Positions 15,001-21,288 are shown, counted from the first letter of the stretch. The stretch: DNA of 64,000 bases from Coraliomargarita sp. (GCA_024638885.1 JAHEJL010000001.1:211001-275000), one strand, 5' to 3'. Program-made: numbers and translations. The notes: a model not told the origin generated them from the sequence alone.

Positions 15001-18000
15001 ACCTTGGCCGTGCTCAAGGCCCCCCCGAAAGCAAAGATGCCGCCGTTGCTGACGGTGATGCCGCTGGCGGCGCCGATACCGTTCGCCGTCAGGCCGAGCA
15101 GGCCGCCGGAAACCGTGATGCTACCGGTGAATAAGTTAGCTGACGAAGGGTTGAGGACCCAGACGCCGCCGTCGTTCTTGCCGACATTGAGCGTCGCGGT
15201 GTTTGTCCCGGTGCTATTGGTAAGCACCATGTTCATCTGATTGAAATCCGTGTTGCCGCCACGAAGCTCGAGGGTGAACGACTGTCCGGTGGCGCTCCTG
15301 GGCAAGGTGTTCGCAAAAGAACCTGCTAAAACCAGCGCCCCAGAGCCAGTGGCATCGATGCGAAAAGTTCTGGCCGAAGTCTGGCTAACCGAGGAGGTCA
15401 GGGTCCAGGGCCGAGACGAAGTCTCGCCAGGGCCGACGTAGAAGAGTCCGTTAAGATCTGCGTCCGCAGGGTTATAAATCAACTTGCCGCCGCTCGCGCC
15501 GAGCGAGCTCGCCGTCGTACCGGTCGCGTTGCCGATGCTCGTCACGACGACGTTACCGTTCGTCAGGATGGTGTCAGCGACATAGGTATTGGCGTCTCCG
15601 AGGATCAGCACACCGCCGCCGGCCTTGGTCAAGGTACCGCCGGCGCCGCCGCTGATGACGCCCGACAAGATGCCAGCCGTGACCATCGTGCCGGTGTTGC
15701 CGTTATTGTTGACGGTGACCGTGCGCGCGGCCGTACCAAGGTCGATATTGTTCGTGAGTTCCGTCTCGCCTAAGGCGGTGGACGAACCGAGCACCAAGGT
15801 GCTGGGCGCGAAGGTGGTCGCCCCGGCGGCCCCCCAGGTGAGCGTGCCGCCGCCGATAGTCACGACGAGACGGTCGGTGTTGGCCGCGGCGAAACCGGAA
15901 GCTCCGTTGTTCAGCTGAACCTGCCCGGCGCCGGTCCCGAGGGTGCGTGTGAAGGTCCCGGAAGTCTCGAGGACGCCTCCGTTGATGGTCAGCGCCGACG
16001 AGGTCGAAAGGCCCATCCCGTCGATCGCTCGCAGGGCGCCGCCGCCGATCGTCGTCGCGCCGCTGTAGGTGTTCGCCGACGAGGGATTGAGGATCCACAA
16101 GCCGCCATCCGCCTTGGTAAGGGACAAGGCCTCGCTGGCGTTCGGGTTGTTGCGCAGGCGGAGGCGCAACATGTTATCCCCGATGGAAGTGCCGCCCAGC
16201 GTGAGCGACCGGACACCCGTGCCGGCGAACGTCAGGTCCGCGGTGCTCGCGAAGACCAGGGTGGCGTTATTATCGGCGGCAGCATTGTTGAAGCTGCTTC
16301 CATATTTACCCGAAGACTGGATGACCGCGTTGCCGGCCAAGGTGAACTGTCGGTCCGTGCTGACCGACGGTGTCTGCGCATATTGCTGGATGAGGCTGCT
16401 GGCACCCGTGTAGGTCAACGTCCCGCCGTTGAAGACGAGATTTTCCGCCGCATTGGTCGAGGCACCGACCGAGCTGGCGACGCCGCCGTTGGCGAGCGTG
16501 TTGACCTGCAACGTGCCCGCCGTGAGGACGGTCACCCCGGTATAGGTATTGAGGGCGGCCAGCGCCTGGGTGCCGGTACCCCGGACGTTAAGGGAGAGCA
16601 CGCCGGCCCCGTCTGCCAGCACCGAGCTGACGACACCGCTTCCGGTACTCGCCGCGACCCCGAGCTGGACGATCAAGGGTCCCGAGATGCTATTAGTGAT
16701 GCTGCCGGCGGCGTTGACCGGAGGAAGGACGATCGTCGGGACCGACGGACCTCCGACGTAGGCCGCCGAGGAAGCGCCCGCGACGGCCAGGTTCAAGCTG
16801 CCGAGCTGGCGAATCGAAAGGACGGAGGTAGCGGCGGGCGAAGCAGCCAACGCGCCGGCGCTGCCGAGTCGCAGGACGCCTTCGTTGACCGTGGTGCTGC
16901 CAGTGTAAGTATTAACCCCCGAAAGGACCAAGGTGCCGGTCCCGGCCTTCGTCAGGCTGCCGGTTCCGTTGACGAGGTTGGCCGAAATCGTCAGCGCGTT
17001 CGCGGGCGTCGTACCTGCGGTGATGATCACCAGTTCGTTATTGGTCGCCGAGGTCGTGATCCCGAAGTTACCCGAGATGGTGGCGGCACCTCCCGTATTG
17101 TCATGCAGGATGCCGCCCAACGCCGTGGCGCTGGCCGAGGTGATCGTCAGCGTGCCGCCCAGCACGACGCTGCCGCCCGCGAGGCGCAAGGTGTTCGCGG
17201 CGACTCCGCCCGTCGTGGTGATCGTCGAGGTCGCGACGTAATTGCCGGAGCTTGCACCGGTGACGGCGGGAAGCGGCGTCGACGAAGCCAAGGCCGCGAT
17301 ATTCGTGCTGGCCGTCGGCGTGGCCACGTAGTCGACCGACCCGGTCACCGGGTCGATGATCGTGGCAAAGCCCCCGATGATGCTGTTCGAACCGGAGGGG
17401 GCCGCCAAGAACTGGACGGCCGCCCCGGTACCGGAAGCGAAGGAGAGCGTGGCGCCGGCGCCGCGCGTCCCGAGGGAACCAAAGATCAACGAGGTCGTAC
17501 CGGAAGCGCCCGGCGTGACGATCACCTTGCCGTGGCCGGCGTTCGGCGTGAGAATCCCGACCGTTTCCGTGCTGCCGGTCGTGGCGCCGAGATACTGGAA
17601 CGTGCCTCCGGCGAGCTGGGTGCCCAAGATGCCGTCGGTGGTGAAGGTCACCCCGCTGGCGTTGTTCATGGCATCACCGGCGGCGGTGAGCGGCACTACT
17701 TGGATCAGGCCGCCGGCGATGCTCACGCCACCGGCGAAGCCAGCCGAAGCCGACAAGGTCTGCGAGCCGACGGCCGCGGAGTTGGCCAAAGCAGCGACAC
17801 CAGTGGTGTTCGCGACGGTGATGGTCGTCGCCGAAGCAATCGTCGAGACATACCATCCGGCGCCGGCGGCCATGCCTGGCCCGGTGATGGGCTGACCAGG
17901 CACGATATTGGCCACGGAAGCCAAGGTAAGGGTGTTACCGGTGTTCGCTGTTACGCTCTGCGAGCCTGTCGCACCGGAAACCAATCCGACGTTGACGGTC

Positions 18001-20180
18001 GTGCCGGTGCTGGCGGCGCCTTGGCTGATCGCGAACTGCGTGCCGCTGATGATCTGGGAGATGATCGTCCCGTAAGGGATACCCGTCCCGGAGACCGGCT
18101 GACCGACGACAAGCCCGGTCGTGGAAGTCGTGGTGAGCGTCTGGGTCGAGGTCGTGCCGATCGCGGTGATGCCCAGGGCGGCGTTGACCGTACCGACGAC
18201 GGCGGCGCCGGTGTCCGTTCCCTTGAGGCGCCAGGTACCTTCCCCGATCTTGCGCGCGATCGTCCCGGTCGTCGCGTTGGCGATGAAGCCGCTGACCTCG
18301 TTGGCGTCGGCATTGGTTCCGCCGAGCAAAAGATTGCGCGTGCCGGTGCCGTTGATCGCGACGTTCTGCGGTAGCACGAGGGCGCCGGTACCGTTGCTGA
18401 TGACACCCCCGTTGCCGCTGTTGAGGGCCAGGAGCTTGTTGGTCCAGGTCTGCGCGGCGCCGGTATAGATCAGGGAGCCGACGTTACCGGTGAACAAGAT
18501 ACGTCCGGTCGCCGCGTTGAGGGCGCCGATATCGGCGATACTGATGGCGCCACGGTCGTTCGCGATGATGGTGTCGCCGGTAAAGGTCGAAGCGTTGCCT
18601 TGGATCGTGAGCAGGCCCGGACCGGCCTTCTGCAGCTGATGGCGGGCGGCGCCGGAAGGCGTGTAGCTCCCCGTGAGGATGATATCACCCGCGCCGCTGC
18701 TGCTGCTGAGGGTGCCGCCGAAGGTCAGCGTTCTTGCCGAGGTAGAATTGGCCGCGGTGATATTACCGGCATAGGTGGCCAGACCGCTGCCATGATTGTA
18801 AAGGTTGACCGACCCGTCGCCGGAACCCGTGAGGGAACCATAACTAACGGAGTAGCCGTTGCGGCCGAGCGTCGTCAAAGTCAGCGAGTTGGTATACGCG
18901 ACGGGGGTCGAGAGCGACGCGAAGGCGGCGGCCTGATTGAGCGAACCAGTTCCCAGGCCCAGGGCGCCTCCGACACCATGATCCAGCAGCAAAGTACCGG
19001 ACGTGTTGTTGCGCTGCATGACGCCTCGGGTCGAGAATCCGGCCAGCGAATCGGCACGCAACTCGAAGAGGCCGTTCTGGAGGTCGATCGCCTGCGCGCC
19101 GACGTTGAGGCCGAGAGAGCCGGACGAACTAAGACGCACGCTGCCGGCGTCGACGCGGATCGATTGGGTGAACTGGTTGGAGGCGTTCTGGAGCCACAAC
19201 GTGGTACCAATCAACTGGCCGCCCTTGATGAACTTGTCGTTGGCGATTTCCGAACCTCCGAGGACGCCCGAGATGATCCAGTTGCCGTTACCCTGCAGAT
19301 TGACGCTCTGGCCGGTCCCGCCGATGAGCACGTTGCCGGCCAGCGTCGTCGCGCCGTAGGCGGACCAAGCACGCGCTTCGGTCGTGGCGCTGCCCATGCC
19401 GATGGTGCCGGTGAAGGTGTTGTAACCGATGCTGATCAGGCCGCCGGAATTATTGACGGGGGTCGAGCCACGCCCCGAGAAAGTGACGTCGCGCGCGATC
19501 GTGATGCCGTTCGCGCCCGCCGCCGCGGCTCCCTTGACGACCAAGGAACCGCCGGAGTATCCCGGATTACCGGTGTTCGCCCAACCGAAGACGGCGATCT
19601 GGCCGGTACCGGCGCCCAGTTGCGATTCGGCGGTGACGACCAGCGCGCCGCCTTTGATCGTGACGTCGCCGGTGAAAGTGTTGGCGGCGTTGGTCAGCAG
19701 CAACGTGCCATCGCCGATCTTCGTGAGCCCGCCGACGCCGGCGATGACGGAGTCGAGCGAGGCGCGATTGCCGGCGGAAACCGAGACCGCCGGAGTGGCC
19801 GCACCCGTGGGCGCCGCCAGGGTGAGCGTGCTCCCCGTCACGACGAAGTCCGCGCCGCTGAAAACCAAGCCGCCGATGGTCGTCGCGCCGCTTAACGTCG
19901 CCGTGCCCGCGGTGCCCGTGAAGTAGGCGATATCGTTCGCCGTGAAATTCGCGACGGCCGCCGCGTCGGTGCCGGCGGAAGAGGTCGACCAGAAAGCGCT
20001 TGTCGTATCCCAGGATCCCGTGCCGCCGACGCCGGCGGTCGTGCCGTTGGTATCCCAATACAGATTCGCGGCCTTCGCCTTCGGCGCCGTGGAAACGCCG
20101 ACGCCGAGCAACGCCGCGGCCACCATGAGGGAGGCGCGTGACAAAGCTCCGCGGGGGCGCTGTCGGCGGGGTTCGGACAT
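1..20180 (-). CDS. Giant exported autotransporter-associated beta-strand repeat (PATR) protein, C-terminus outside window
   Basis: The reading frame opens at the ATG complementary to 20178-20180 and stays open to the left edge, at least 6,726 codons. The N-terminus has an Arg-rich stretch, a hydrophobic core (LMVAAALLGVGV) and an AKA-A site, a Sec-type signal peptide. The mature protein starts NLYWDTNGT, typical of this family. The body is Gly/Ala/Thr/Asn/Leu/Val rich, with repeated units such as NTYTGGTVINSGQLTLG and TYSGTTSMNQGRLIL, the autotransporter-associated beta-strand repeat, predicted to form a long beta-helix at the cell surface. No catalytic motif was recognised. The export module (autotransporter barrel or sorting tag) would lie beyond the left edge. 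Function is unknown; adhesion or surface display is an inference from the family. There is no Shine-Dalgarno before the start. A palindrome pair about 310 bp upstream may be regulatory. Confidence 0.9.
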   Translation of the reverse strand, partial: MSEPRRQRPRGALSRASLMVAAALLGVGVSTAPKAKAANLYWDTNGTTAGVGGTGSWDTTSAFWSTSSAGTDAAAVANFTANDIAYFTGTAGTATLSGATTIGGLVFSGADFVVTGSTLTLAAPTGAATPAVSVSAGNRASLDSVIAGVGGLTKIGDGTLLLTNAANTFTGDVTIKGGALVVTAESQLGAGTGQIAVFGWANTGNPGYSGGSLVVKGAAAAGANGITIARDVTFSGRGSTPVNNSGGLISIGYNTFTGTIGMGSATTEARAWSAYGATTLAGNVLIGGTGQSVNLQGNGNWIISGVLGGSEIANDKFIKGGQLIGTTLWLQNASNQFTQSIRVDAGSVRLSSSGSLGLNVGAQAIDLQNGLFELRADSLAGFSTRGVMQRNNTSGTLLLDHGVGGALGLGTGSLNQAAAFASLSTPVAYTNSLTLTTLGRNGYSVSYGSLTGSGDGSVNLYNHGSGLATYAGNITAANSTSARTLTFGGTLSSSSGAGDIILTGSYTPSGAARHQLQKAGPGLLTIQGNASTFTGDTIIANDRGAISIADIGALNAATGRILFTGNVGSLIYTGAAQTWTNKLLALNSGNGGVISNGTGALVLPQNVAINGTGTRNLLLGGTNADANEVSGFIANATTGTIARKIGEGTWRLKGTDTGAAVVGTVNAALGITAIGTTSTQTLTTTSTTGLVVGQPVSGTGIPYGTIISQIISGTQFAISQGAASTGTTVNVGLVSGATGSQSVTANTGNTLTLASVANIVPGQPITGPGMAAGAGWYVSTIASATTITVANTTGVAALANSAAVGSQTLSASAGFAGGVSIAGGLIQVVPLTAAGDAMNNASGVTFTTDGILGTQLAGGTFQYLGATTGSTETVGILTPNAGHGKVIVTPGASGTTSLIFGSLGTRGAGATLSFASGTGAAVQFLAAPSGSNSIIGGFATIIDPVTGSVDYVATPTASTNIAALASSTPLPAVTGASSGNYVATSTITTTGGVAANTLRLAGGSVVLGGTLTITSASATALGGILHDNTGGAATISGNFGITTSATNNELVIITAGTTPANALTISANLVNGTGSLTKAGTGTLVLSGVNTYTGSTTVNEGVLRLGSAGALAASPAATSVLSIRQLGSLNLAVAGASSAAYVGGPSVPTIVLPPVNAAGSITNSISGPLIVQLGVAASTGSGVVSSVLADGAGVLSLNVRGTGTQALAALNTYTGVTVLTAGTLQVNTLANGGVASSVGASTNAAENLVFNGGTLTYTGASSLIQQYAQTPSVSTDRQFTLAGNAVIQSSGKYGSSFNNAAADNNATLVFASTADLTFAGTGVRSLTLGGTSIGDNMLRLRLRNNPNASEALSLTKADGGLWILNPSSANTYSGATTIGGGALRAIDGMGLSTSSALTINGGVLETSGTFTRTLGTGAGQVQLNNGASGFAAANTDRLVVTIGGGTLTWGAAGATTFAPSTLVLGSSTALGETELTNNIDLGTAARTVTVNNNGNTGTMVTAGILSGVISGGAGGTLTKAGGGVLILGDANTYVADTILTNGNVVVTSIGNATGTTASSLGASGGKLIYNPADADLNGLFYVGPGETSSRPWTLTSSVSQTSARTFRIDATGSGALVLAGSFANTLPRSATGQSFTLELRGGNTDFNQMNMVLTNSTGTNTATLNVGKNDGGVWVLNPSSANLFTGSITVSGGLLGLTANGIGAASGITVSNGGIFAFGGALSTAKVLTLANNATTVIAGSNSMTFTGGVTMASGDNGITLTNNMESGAVLTIASNLTNSKTSSQTLNFRGTGSTVWNGVLANPSGYATGISIQLAPEASFTFAGAADTYSGTTSMNQGRLILAKTLSSASSGLTFSGGTIEATADTTISIPVTLGGDPATFTGSSSITLSHATAALTAGAGTSSRTLVNTIDSGKSLIIAGASAFANTGAITLTIAGSGATVIQGAISNGTSASNLTFSGSGTLLLSAANVTTGALTANRGTVTLSGANGSWKGTGTSFTVNAGGTLVLDNATNNNDRLLDAGAFNLMGGTLSLVGNATSEAAGAFKAYGSAAIAFSGTGSNTLTFASLDPTFYTDVRSALNLVGVAGLGVTNKVIVTGVTAGFAPRVAVGADFATYVTADGFKPFSAYAAVTDINASAAGDVLKVTSAYSADDLTSSRYLGALAISDASSLTVGGPANATLTLSSGAILAAGGSHTVSVPRIGLTTTRMMQTTNGSAAVKVASTAGYVVGQAISGTGVSGYVTAITDSTTLTLSANATATGYALVTAASPAVVQVATGASLNLGGSIVSTQGFLKEQAGSLNLSARQYHTGETTVAGGSLVLAAGDNTISPLSTTLSVESGATVDLNGTTQYVGRLSSLGVAPGGGGTITSSSAATLVSNMSAGDRTFGGSITGAVTFGRIGGYTLTLESAQTYTGATYLLGSATSLQDEATLANTSALVMTYATLNLNNNSGLQVNVGNRINDAAPVTLRGSTIAYNGRAAVYASEKMGALTVDQGANTISANVNNGSGNFNSAILTFASLTRSNNATLNFTGTNLGQLSNSGGIIFTTPPATVGGGYLGPWAIANTADYAAYNASQGVGPAGQGGFAAYEADFGPGKVTQLTTVADRTLTLGPGTTTTGMLKIANAYTHNIEFTAATDVLNLELGGLLRSNDANNTTIGTAAIRGVLTSGVGELVVYTANSSTTLTLNAVIQGATKLVKDGSGGLTLTAANTYTLGTVFNRGAINISPTNAGDVVIPAGGLVVNGGVQAGGAGVNINAAGAIDPANALTINGRSTVTFANATTNTLASVTLNNLSESNPTLAVGSGSRLLLTSATPVTAGSANASATSVISGGTLVLATGANTFAIDGVKLPGASTVYSQLAPTLNISSNISGAALGLTKTGNGLLQLSGQNDFTAVTVSGGGIVLGSSASYPQSGAGVGGPLGAGTVTMAAGARLLVDNNDRQSGNTFVWAGVPEFDNTGSTARTLTLNASAAWLSGTNPTVKVSSPYLTVALLGTIPNIADFATLAVSGPGALVFNAEGYLGNFNATALGNPYSVSLLMDGAGSAAFETLTLPGAVQFDAGIVPTITVGRAGGNAAKAYAANKVIAPASITNLSAGLIVTNNNGYGLKVSDDVAFAGTPIVSVANATVSNLAQGLTLSGTLTGTGFVKLGAGTVVLTNAANTFSGNVTVRQGIVSVSANGQLGAAGNLVSLDPVTGTAGLRATDDLTFTGTRLLQFAGNTFTRQIEVVGGKTLQFDNAFDLNGTAGQYASLIKRDQGTLFLNAANTSWNGRLTISGGIVKTGSASALPAAATGSMSITPASGTANVTVASTATLATGMQVTGAGIPVGSYITGITSGTVFTISQNATASTTVTATLGYGVVELNNQSSVLQLQGGITVPNSVVLTSTGDWSQVNGLNTEGAVQSVSGVNTLSANVVLAAARPGSGTNRLFGFGALSGATLALNGIQFDNVTGGGTTMIQFKGAGNFTFSGVIDNVNTGTLGGSNVRKHGSGTITFNAASSLADSTFELFSGLAVLQGAATAGGSNNLNVYQNATLKLDNATTNTAARLGNKPLQLLGGTLQVIPNAAGSTQVSTGALTVSAGSNVINLAAGGNSTLTFASLAQNTGATVDLQGVFGSSTNKITFTTAPTLTPATTGILSRFTSAGSEFVTYNATTGLTPYAGYTAAANVLSASAAQTFKAQYSTSNSLTGNQTLNALALNSSASGSVNVGGLSGLNPTTLTLTSGAILANGTGTGSTLSVPVVNFGSTEAYLHVASGQTLTVESGLMGSAALTKALPGTLTFARQQFVTSQTVVNAGTLNLVSGGTNTLYPNQNLTVNTGATVDLRNGVQFVASLGSSNGGGQTELGGGTVTNSGTEATLVVTGGSLNGVITGTVAVTKAGSGDWNLQGANTYAGPTTIVGGKVNLQDGGSLGATSAITASRGMLYLINWSNVFSGERVNDAAPITLRGGNIAIETRGVINVSETFGDLTIQGGLNQLQGHYGASDVNPSTFTFGTFTRAGATSFLRFDKSGNLGQPGQINVTFSGGIPLTNNIIGPWAIVDREWASYGGLGVVALGSTGGPAYSGASINSAGSTDNVRFTATGTTYLYGDVALGTLNFASQNATTVLNLGGNKLTVAGGGILFGQQTDSVDFSIANGTLTAGAANVGGNLYLTQANYAGTSRTVTIGAVIADNGTGAVRLVRSSGDMQVSLMTLTGANTYTGGTVINSGQLTLGATGTLGSGGLVVASGSNGVDTGTLVATTFTQVAGGIIPSQALTMYGNTAVTLAGNNSLTAVTIDNDGGGAPTLTPTGVLTLTGVGGIAVTTSNPATVAVISTGTLDLNANNSFPVSVGATMANGKDVAPWQAGLNISAVVQNGGITKSGNGVLQLSGQSTFAGGVNVTAGALIIGADGSPTIGTPVSGPVGVGTLTMATNTRLGASGAYAIANNVVFGDDGAGTGSHVFTGVNNLTLNGVTTLPAIWNVEIVAPQMTVSIADATPSGPADVINKSGLGVLNVGNYAGTLQATGGLIFAADGNLRGTVENVAVGGDLVITGDTAITVNKSGSGPFARNKVLQKANLTVPGNIMSVSNLSGFGLEFAASTTLTGPAHFAVGTATGSNVPQGLILSGVVDDGASDFSITKSGPGTLVLSGANTFGGAGKSIEVLNGVLAVGSDAGLGHSANAILLNVDGSTGVGLRATDTFATSRAITLGQANNAFEVVAGKTLTVSTAFTLGSTSAILYKNDNGVLELAASNAASNWSNAATGLVINAGAVRLAAAGAAGLATNKIVVNASIGAALQLAGDITVANPIIVSNVGNETYRGGLNGDGQVLSVSGSNTLSGAVAMNWDGLIGALSGSTLSITGGIDNTGNRQIIFPVAGTVNLASAVSLAPYEFIKYGAGTLNLTSAQTVQLGTNTGVIVHAGKVSFSGAGILSGATKAFALKPGSVLEVLDNGATPLNNRLGAASNIDFKGGQLNIVGNANGTTLETLATPTFGRGFSVITVTAQSGQQANLVFAGAAASQANAQNNSTAPTGASVLFRGSSLGATAGAGVATIKDTAGFSFNGQSGAAGTTTKAILPWALVDATTTGAGTSFATADTGTGNLRVLAANEYSTANTIAASNNVLLTSGSTAAAASVAPNSLTIEGNASLSLNAGVALNLSSGGILVRAGSTSTISGGLFSQTSGYSPLNLWTVGDLTITSPLNGGNGTSNGAIGTIKAGAGTLTLAPTAAAVNGLVAMGRNTMSGQVTLNDGTLKLGTGLTNVIQANNYFSLNGGTLDLNGNSQMVYGFFGDATVAGAPGVVTSSAGTGHLVVNNDNNARNFAGALQGSVNFTRSGQNNLSFYSASSFTGATVLNGGNLLLRDGAVFSATSSVEVNYAGLYFENTSSANNLNDRLVDAAPVSLRGGTVELRGRAQMATTESVGAVTLALGASFVNAVAGGTGINSADLSLAGLTRAANATVNFTAAGQAGSSARVLIGTIGGASTATVGGGLSNGIIGGWATVGTSDFATYVPGLGVLALGGTGAPAYAAATTITASALATDNIKLNTGASTVANDLTVNSLATSNVAVGTVNIAVGKTLTLASGGLLSYTNTTWYLGTAVDQGFLTSGGAELFFYTQGSATPTIRSIIKDNADGAVTFVKTGANTGALSGTNTYTGGTVINQGTLNVNAGGVIPLAADASNGVRLNGGTLTTYAAGAIAAGNTVILNGPAVLNYFGDNTAAALVINNVGGTSNPTVRTFATNSSTGAGSVGVLTIGAGGLSATSANVGTTSIIEGRVDFGSSANTIDVAPITVNGFTDVDPLRATLALQGIVGTSGGLTKTGNGVLQLNAQAYFTGGFTVAAGGLRNGVTNAGSRASRLTLGAGSRYDLNNLNTTWGSLAGSGDIFSSTGAGNLQVGFDDTSTTFSGRLQRLNDALNPTLTKLGSGTLTWDVAQDANGSSGQIVVGGGTLKYVGDGKAFAATALLTSSLVANTNGTLQLDNAATNVANRLGLNVAGTLYLQGGKLVLGGNAGAATTETLANLAVQNGGGRIELTPDAGQALTLAVTTLGNANGHGALVIGGISGAASAAGVANLTITTPALISGQGTGANGTTTMGIRHDILADASAAGLGTGFLVKDSVTGNYRALASNELNTVVGTWAGTQNAGLSSSQGLRGTTYANSLTISGTATLGTALDATAFGKFGPNGGLLTQSMSNASAILVLAGATGNINVGALQSTTTGTTPYIHVVAGGTLNVNAALGIGGTAGLLKADGGVLNLNDEAYFTGTVTVDGGTLNLNAGSANTLALIPGGGAATVVGLSINGSSAVVDLKNYAQAVGALASANTLPGGGGQVTNTGASVVNLTSTGGGTFGGTITGALNFVRSGSNTTLLTAGSTYTGKTVVRGGTLQLRDGGAIASTAGLELYFGTLNWDNFGLNPVATPNPVRLAAANAVTMQGATLQIVGAGSTDTIVSLDSVTVAAGNNFFSTLPYVNEGSTVKLTLGNLVRTAANKASVVFNGYTTNNTTGSNTLGGQGLITKSNTYLTKLNGTAFSSSNLTNNLIGGWAVADGGAFATYSNTFGVVQMGMSYGSYSAPDYTGTDISATTASTGNYNDSTDRTLATGTKAAYSMKLGNGTNAQTITLVAGTTISLGVGLLTNATGTVTIDAVDASNTITGTGTDLYVYLNQGTTVLKPAIVGTAALVSNGGATLRLQPTYASNTYSGGTYVNAGTLNLQAAAGFVAVPGDLFVRNATVTYGN

Positions 20181-20401
20181 CTACACTGTTAAGTTATTAA
20201 CAAGGGGTTCCTTAGGCGGTCGCCAAAGGGGGTGGGGGTAGGTAGGTAATTTCACCTAAATGACGCTTGGATACAACCTAGAATTGTGAATAAGTGCCAT
20301 TTTGGGTCATTTAAGACGGTTGGACAGAATTGAGGTCCGACGGGACTGATCCGGGTGGATGATAGGGCCGGACACCCCAATTCGGACGTCCATTATCCCT
20401 C

Positions 20402-20428
20402 GGCCGACCAGGGATAGTCGGCCTTACC
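20402..20428 (+). repeat. Degenerate tagged hairpin (class A right arm)
   Basis: GGCCGACCA, loop GGGA, TAGTCGGCC, then TTACC in place of the usual CTACC. One stem mismatch and a mutated tag make this the most decayed copy of the twin-hairpin family. Confidence 0.6.
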
Positions 20429-20487
20429 CCGAACCAGATGAAGATAGCACAGGACCCTAATATGAGGCTTATATGACGGGATTGTGT

Positions 20488-20528
20488 CATTAATGGGATT
20501 ATTATGTATAAGACACTATCCATTAATG
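20488..20528. promoter_or_regulatory. Pair of CATTAATG palindromes, possible operator
   Basis: CATTAATGG at 20488-20496 and CCATTAATG at 20520-20528 form a perfect 9-bp inverted repeat. Each half contains the self-complementary octamer CATTAATG. The octamers are 33 bp apart, about three helical turns. Between them is an AT-rich core including TATGTATAAG, which could hold a promoter -10 element on either strand. A second small inverted repeat, ATGAC/GTCAT, overlaps the left side at 20474-20489. This looks like a dimer-pair operator for the giant gene, but no regulator gene is nearby. Confidence 0.35.
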
Positions 20529-20590
20529 TTTTATGTAGAAATTAGGCCAGAAATGGTCGGTTAGGGCCCGATGGCCTTCCGAACGCGGTC

Positions 20591-20717
20591 TCGAACGGCG
20601 GCGATGGCAATCGCCGCCCTACCCGAGGCTTCCGCTAACTTCCCGGTTTCCGGTTTCCCTTTGAGTCGAGAATCTTCCCGCCACCAGCCACCCGGGGCTG
20701 CCACCCGCCACCTGAAA
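20591..20717 (+). repeat. 127-bp composite repeat, copy 1
   Basis: It begins with a class B tagged hairpin (stem GGCGGC/GCCGCC around GATGGCAATC, then CTACC). This is followed by the CCCGGTTTCCGGTTTCCC word and a CCACCAGCCACCCGGGG segment. It aligns without gaps to 23931-24057 with 9 differences by my count (about 93 % identity). Confidence 0.85.
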
Positions 20718-20787
20718 CTTTGCCTCCCACTTTTGCACTTAGGACAGCACGTGGTGCTATCCCTACCCTGTGCCTCCGAGCCTCTGG

Positions 20788-21231
20788 TCAACTAAGCCTC
20801 TTCTGCTCTCTTACCTGCCGCCCGTAAGCGCTGAACTTGGCCTTGATCTCATCCCGGACCCGGCGGAACTCATTCAGGACCTCCGCCTCCGTCCCCTTCG
20901 CATGGGCGGGGTCATCGAAGCCCCAATGGAAACGGGCCACCTGGCCAGGGTAGGTCGGGCAAAGCTGGTCAGCATTCCCGCAGACGGTGATGACGACGTC
21001 GATCCGGCGGGGCAGGAAGTCGTTCATGTGCTTGGAGGTATGTGCGGAGATATCCACGCCGGCCTCGGCCATGACCTTGATCGAGAGGGGGTGCACATAG
21101 CCCGCCGGCTTCGAGCCCGCGCTGAAGACATCCGCCGCCTCGCCGACGGCGACCCGCAGGAAGCCTTCGGCCATATGGCTGCGACAGGAGTTACCGGTGC
21201 AAAGGACGAGGATGGCGGGTTTGGAGCTCAT
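20788..21231 (-). CDS. arsC: Arsenate reductase, thioredoxin-coupled (low-molecular-weight phosphatase fold)
   Basis: A 147-residue cytoplasmic enzyme that reduces arsenate to arsenite. The phosphatase loop CTGNSCRS has the nucleophile Cys11 and Arg17. The relay cysteines Cys84 and Cys91 lie in CGNADQLCP, as in the Bacillus-type ArsC that uses thioredoxin. Asp107 in FDDP fits the general acid. The start at 21231 (MSSKPAILVL) was chosen because it gives the usual family length; upstream codons in the frame are repeat-derived. No ArsR, ArsB or Acr3 gene is adjacent, so it appears to be a lone arsC. Its last codons and stop (about 20788-20800) share a CCTCTGGTCAAC segment with the intergenic repeat near 21570, so the 3' end may have been reshaped by a repeat. 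Confidence 0.93.
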   Translation of the reverse strand: MSSKPAILVLCTGNSCRSHMAEGFLRVAVGEAADVFSAGSKPAGYVHPLSIKVMAEAGVDISAHTSKHMNDFLPRRIDVVITVCGNADQLCPTYPGQVARFHWGFDDPAHAKGTEAEVLNEFRRVRDEIKAKFSAYGRQVREQKRLS

Positions 21232-21288
21232 CGGTTCGAAGATTAGATGGCAGGAGGAACGGAGGGCAAGGAGACAGAGGCATCCAGC

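Larger units (their letters stand above)
20181..20590. other. Promoter-side intergenic region of the giant gene, with an AT-rich island
   Basis: No gene is visible here. The stretch from about 20430 to 20560 is much richer in A+T than the rest of the window and holds the CATTAATG palindrome pair. A degenerate copy of the twin-hairpin repeat lies near 20402-20428. The segment next to the start (20181-20330) shows no Shine-Dalgarno and no promoter hexamers I would trust. Confidence 0.6.

Noticed and set aside
20189..20202. TAAGTTATTAACA here and TAAGTTAATAACA near 61090 as a shared promoter motif
   Set aside because: Two short AT-rich words in promoter regions with one difference are not enough to separate from chance.
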